Part shown: positions 60,670 through 64,000 of the stretch, piece by piece
How positions within the stretch are numbered: position 1 is the stretch's first letter
How the letters are laid out: each line of letters opens with the position of its first letter
Assembly: GCF_023227905.1 (NCBI RefSeq)
Contig: NZ_JALOCF010000003.1
Coordinates: 1 to 64,000, forward strand
Direction of reading: 5' to 3'
Length of the DNA stretch: 64,000 nucleotides
Source: Methylobacter sp.
GTDB taxonomy: Bacteria > Pseudomonadota > Gammaproteobacteria > Methylococcales > Methylomonadaceae
Translations under genes and position numbers: made by a program
Notes under the pieces: generated by a model
What the model was told of the DNA's origin: nothing
Database searches by the model: none
Seen by the model: only the letters and a program-made list of their open reading frames with translations

Positions 60670-63015
60670 ATGAACGAAACGAAACATAACGCCGTATTCA
60701 AGTCTAACGCACCTCAGCTCGAAGTCCCGGTAGCCGCCACGCTTTCGCCTTGGTGGCGACGCGCCGGCCTTGCTATTCTGATTTCCGGCCTGACCGTTCT
60801 CCTGATGGTGACCCTTAAAGTCTACCAGGAGGCGCCGCCGATTCCGAAGCAGGTGCTGGCGGCCGATGGCACGCTTTTGTTCAGCGACGAGGATGTCCGT
60901 GCGGGACAGCAGGTATTTCTCAAGTACGGGCTGATGGATAACGGCTCCATCTGGGGGCACGGCGCTTATCTCGGGCCCGATTATTCAGCCCAGTATCTCC
61001 ATACCCAAGTTCTCGCCAGCTCGGCACTGATTGCCCGGCAGCGCTACGGTCAGCCGCCGGATCAATTGACGCCGGCGCAACGTGCCGCTGTCGAGGCGGA
61101 AGTTCGGATCGGGCTTAAACAAAACAACTACGATCCGCGCAATGATGTCCTAACGATGGAGCCTTTCTATGGCGACTGGTTCCGCCAACAAACGGACACG
61201 TGGAACGAATATTTTTCCGCGCCTAAACAGAACGGCGGCCTCAGCATAGGCGCTATCCGCGACCCCGAAGAACTTCGGCAGCTTACCGCTTTCGTCGCCT
61301 GGGCCACTTGGGCTTCGGTCGCTAACCGGCCGGGAAAACCCTATTCGTATACCAACAACTTTCCGTACGATCCGCTGGCCGGCAACACGCCCACTGCCGA
61401 TGCAGTACTTTGGAGCGTAATAAGCCTGATTTTTCTGCTCGGCGGAACCGCACTGGTTTTATTGGCGTTCGGAAAATTCAACTATCTCGGCTGGAAGACT
61501 CAGGGCCATGTGCATCCGCAGTGGACCAGCGCCAATGTCACTATGGCCCAACGCGCCACACTGAAATATTTTGCTATCGTCGCGCTGTTGTTTATCGCGC
61601 AAGCGCTGATCGGCGGCGGCGTCGCTCATTATCGCGCCGACCCGGACAGTTTTTACGGCTTCGATCTGGCTTCATGGCTGCCCAGCAACCTGCTGCGGAC
61701 TTGGCATCTGCAACTTGCAATTTTCTGGATCGCCACCGCGTTCGTTGCCGGTGCGCTGTTCCTAAGCGCCGAACTGGGCAGGCATGAACCGGCAGGGCAA
61801 ACAACCGGCATCCATGCGTTATTCTGGCTATTGGTCACGGTCGTCGTCGGCAGCCTGCTTGGCGAATGGGCCGGCATACAACAGCTGTTGCCGCAGCTTT
61901 GGTTCTGGTTCGGCAACCAGGGCTGGGAGTACCTCGAACTCGGCCGCGCTTGGCAGCTCCTGCTCGCGGCCGCGCTGCTGTTCTGGTTCGGGCTGCTCGT
62001 GCGCGCCCTGCTTCCTGCGCTGCATGATCCCGAGCGGCGCGAAATCGCCGGTCTGTTTCTATTTTCCGCAATCGCGATTCCGCTGTTTTACCTGCCGGCG
62101 ATGTTCTTCGACAGCACCACCCATTTCTCGATTGTCGATACCTGGCGATTCTGGATTATCCATCTCTGGGTCGAAGGCTTTTTCGAATTCTTCGTGACCG
62201 TACTGGTGGCCGTCCTGTTTTTCCGCTTCGGCGTCGTCTCGCGGCTGGCGGCAACACGCATCATTTACCTCGACGCCATTCTGTACTTTGCAGGGGGCAT
62301 CATCGGTACCGGCCATCATATGTACTGGACCGGCCAGACTCAGCTGAACATGGCGTTGAGCGCTTCGTTCTCAGCGCTTGAAGTCGTGCCGCTGACCTTG
62401 CTGACCCTTGATGCCTGGGATTTCATCACGCTGACGCAATCGCGCTGCGTTATCTGCCAGCAAACGATCGCAGTGCCGCATAAATGGACTTTTTATTTCC
62501 TGATTGCCGTCGGGGTGTGGAATTTCGTCGGCGCTGGAATTTTCGGTTTTCTGATCAACCTGCCGATCGTCAGTTATTACGAGGCGGGCACATTGCTGAC
62601 GCCCAACCACGGCCATGCGGCATTGATGGGCGTTTTCGGCAACCTTGGCATTGGCCTTCTGGTGTTTGCAGTCAGGCAGGCGGTCAGCGATCCGCTGTGG
62701 CAGACGCTGGAAAAATTTGTGCGTACCGGTTTCTGGGGAATCAATATCGGACTGCTGCTGATGGTGGTCTTAAGCTTGTTTCCGGCCGGTGTGCTGCAAT
62801 TACTCGATGTGCTGGAGAATGGATATTGGCATGCTCGTGGCCTGGCTTACACCGGCTCGGTTCAGTCCCTGTTTTATGAATGGCTGCGCCTGGCCGGCGA
62901 CCTCGTGTTTATCTTGTTCGGTGCCATTCCGATCATGACTGCCACAGTTTATGCCTATCTGGCGGAACGTAAGTTTAACCCGGCTACCGCCGCTGAGGCC
63001 GATGCCGAACGATAA
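60670..63015 (+). CDS. norZ: Quinol-dependent nitric oxide reductase
   Basis: 781 residues, single-subunit qNor length. Reduces two NO to N2O with quinol electrons in the inner membrane. N-terminal membrane helix and periplasmic cytochrome-c-like domain without a CxxCH (residues 40-235), then 12 helices. FeB ligands His498, His549, His550 and Glu502 lie where the Geobacillus qNor has His508, His559, His560 and Glu512; heme His in W-H-L-Q-L-A-I-F-W and N-H-G-H-A. All are kept, so it is not an NO dismutase. ATG follows AAGGAAAGCGA. Confidence 0.93.
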   Translation: MNETKHNAVFKSNAPQLEVPVAATLSPWWRRAGLAILISGLTVLLMVTLKVYQEAPPIPKQVLAADGTLLFSDEDVRAGQQVFLKYGLMDNGSIWGHGAYLGPDYSAQYLHTQVLASSALIARQRYGQPPDQLTPAQRAAVEAEVRIGLKQNNYDPRNDVLTMEPFYGDWFRQQTDTWNEYFSAPKQNGGLSIGAIRDPEELRQLTAFVAWATWASVANRPGKPYSYTNNFPYDPLAGNTPTADAVLWSVISLIFLLGGTALVLLAFGKFNYLGWKTQGHVHPQWTSANVTMAQRATLKYFAIVALLFIAQALIGGGVAHYRADPDSFYGFDLASWLPSNLLRTWHLQLAIFWIATAFVAGALFLSAELGRHEPAGQTTGIHALFWLLVTVVVGSLLGEWAGIQQLLPQLWFWFGNQGWEYLELGRAWQLLLAAALLFWFGLLVRALLPALHDPERREIAGLFLFSAIAIPLFYLPAMFFDSTTHFSIVDTWRFWIIHLWVEGFFEFFVTVLVAVLFFRFGVVSRLAATRIIYLDAILYFAGGIIGTGHHMYWTGQTQLNMALSASFSALEVVPLTLLTLDAWDFITLTQSRCVICQQTIAVPHKWTFYFLIAVGVWNFVGAGIFGFLINLPIVSYYEAGTLLTPNHGHAALMGVFGNLGIGLLVFAVRQAVSDPLWQTLEKFVRTGFWGINIGLLLMVVLSLFPAGVLQLLDVLENGYWHARGLAYTGSVQSLFYEWLRLAGDLVFILFGAIPIMTATVYAYLAERKFNPATAAEADAER

Positions 63016-63185
63016 GTTATTTTGATAAGTATTTTTCAAGACTGCGCGGACTCTTTCCAGTAAAGTAAAATCTGCCTATTTTTGTCCGCTTTGCATCAAT
63101 ATTTTGCATTCATAGCGGCCGCTTCTCTGACGACGACGGAAATGCCTTCCGCTTTCGCGAAACCAATGACTTTAAGATACTGATA

Positions 63186-63863
63186 ATGTTTAGAAAGTTA
63201 GCTATAGCTTTAATTTTTGTTGGGGTTGTATTGCTTATTGGCCATGAACTGAAACTTTATCTTCCTGGTCTGGAAGTCTGGATTCAAAGCATGGGCACTT
63301 TTGCACCGCTGTGTTTTATTGCTGTATTTGTCGCGCTGACGCCTTTGTTTGTATCAGTCGATGCGCTCTGTTTCGCTGCGGGCTTGTTATTCCCAATCGG
63401 TGCCGGAGCGCTCTACATCATCATTGCCACTTATCTGGCATCAGCGTTTATTTTTTTCTTGGGCCGGTATTTATTGCGGGACAAAATCCGTACCTATCTT
63501 GCTGCACATGAGCGTTTTGCCGAGCTCAACGAGGCCATCAAAAACCATGAACTTAAGCTGATGTTTTTATTGCGTCTGACGCCGTTGCCGTTTGCAATGC
63601 TCAGTTATGCATTTTCGGTGAGCCAGGTCAGGCTCCGGCCTTATTTGGTCGCCACCAGCGGCGTTTTAATTTATAACATCAGCCTGGTTTATTTCGGTTA
63701 TTCTGCCAAACATCTGTCCGGGTTAATTAGCAGTGAAGCTTCAGCGCAGAATGCAGTTTCATATCCCCTGTTGACAGCGGGCTTAATTATTTTCGTGGCC
63801 GTGTTGATCTATGTGGCAAAAATTGCAGGAAAAACTGTAAAGCAAATGGGCTATAAAGATTAA
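63186..63863 (+). CDS. TVP38/TMEM64 family membrane protein
   Basis: 225 residues. N-terminal helix, then the VTT/SNARE-associated domain (P-L-F-V-S-V-D-A-L-C-F-A-A-G-L-L-F-P, F-F-L-G-R-Y-L, and the R-L-T-P-L-P-F-A-M-L-S-Y-A motif) and C-terminal helix. DedA-related; such proteins act in lipid or membrane homeostasis. Start ATG 63186. The TTTAAGATACTG before it gives no strong ribosome site. Confidence 0.82.
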   Translation: MFRKLAIALIFVGVVLLIGHELKLYLPGLEVWIQSMGTFAPLCFIAVFVALTPLFVSVDALCFAAGLLFPIGAGALYIIIATYLASAFIFFLGRYLLRDKIRTYLAAHERFAELNEAIKNHELKLMFLLRLTPLPFAMLSYAFSVSQVRLRPYLVATSGVLIYNISLVYFGYSAKHLSGLISSEASAQNAVSYPLLTAGLIIFVAVLIYVAKIAGKTVKQMGYKD

Positions 63864-63923
63864 ATCCATGCCGATTTAGAGTAAAAATTTCACGCTCTTG
63901 GCGATGCCTATCAACTTATATTT

Positions 63924-64000
63924 TTACCAAGCTTGCTCGAATCCGGTTTCAGGCATTTTTTCAACCGGATAGCTCTCACCGGTCAGTGTGAGGCCAGAAG
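63924..64000 (-). CDS. C-terminal end of a minus-strand gene (partial)
   Basis: A frame with 25 codons entering from the right edge and ending at TAA 63924-63926: reads S-G-L-T-L-T-G-E-S-Y-P-V-E-K-M-P-E-T-G-F. It looks like real protein and is convergent with the TVP38 gene. Too short to assign. Confidence 0.4.
   Translation of the reverse strand, partial: SGLTLTGESYPVEKMPETGFEQAW

Noticed and set aside
60670..63015. NO dismutase (Nod), as found in some methane oxidisers
   Set aside because: The FeB His pair (549/550) and Glu502 are those of an ordinary qNor.

Overview
The window looks like the chromosome of a gammaproteobacterium. The order thrS-infC-rpmI-rplT-pheS-pheT-ihfA-merR is typical of that class. 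Phosphoketolase beside a class I aldolase and glycogen phosphorylase, an SmbP-like protein, a quinol NO reductase and many small envelope stress proteins would fit a type I methanotroph (Methylococcales). That placement is inference: no methane-oxidation gene lies in the window.

Layout. 1-6.6 kb: the end of a Gly/Thr-repeat protein, then envelope and stress genes (PRC-barrel, a decayed BON gene, a YflT-like glycine-zipper protein, four tandem DUF883 genes, a membrane protein, a 23-residue peptide, hemerythrin). 6.6-9.6 kb: large-subunit catalase and a DUF502 protein. 9.7-20 kb: a six-gene carbon operon (glycogen phosphorylase, HAD protein, a 50-codon ORF, a P-type ATPase fused to a YihY/BrkB domain, phosphoketolase, aldolase) in which every junction is a 4-nt ATGA overlap. 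20.3-23.5 kb: a BON-DUF883-YqjE-like operon, then SmbP, CsbD and RlpA on the minus strand. 23.9-31.7 kb: tRNA-Val, the translation/IHF operon and tRNA-Pro.

A mobile island of about 8.2 kb sits in the 3' end of tRNA-Pro (31638-39854). It carries a tyrosine integrase, an AlpA-like regulator, a gpA-type rolling-circle initiator, and mobC/mobA with a mobB-like gene nested in mobA. Downstream of its right attachment site the flank resembles its own left end, which suggests a second, decayed island.

41.9-54.1 kb is a minus-strand operon joining trehalose synthesis (DUF5752, TreT, TreZ, TreY) to the outer-membrane module tamA-tamB. 54.9-56.6 kb holds OmpA/DUF4398 lipoproteins and small proteins. 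57.2-63.9 kb holds a secreted protein, Hsp20, Lon, a quinol-type NO reductase and a TVP38 membrane protein. A minus-strand gene appears to enter at the right edge.

Two themes go beyond gene content. (1) A 21-nt near-palindromic motif lies upstream of six stress or carbon genes, always in the same orientation to the gene, and suggests an unrecognised regulon. (2) A non-autonomous element occurs twice, with 12-bp terminal inverted repeats, AT-rich flanking direct repeats and hairpins whose bases covary between copies. Other dispersed palindromic repeats sit in gaps, including inside the trehalose/tam operon.
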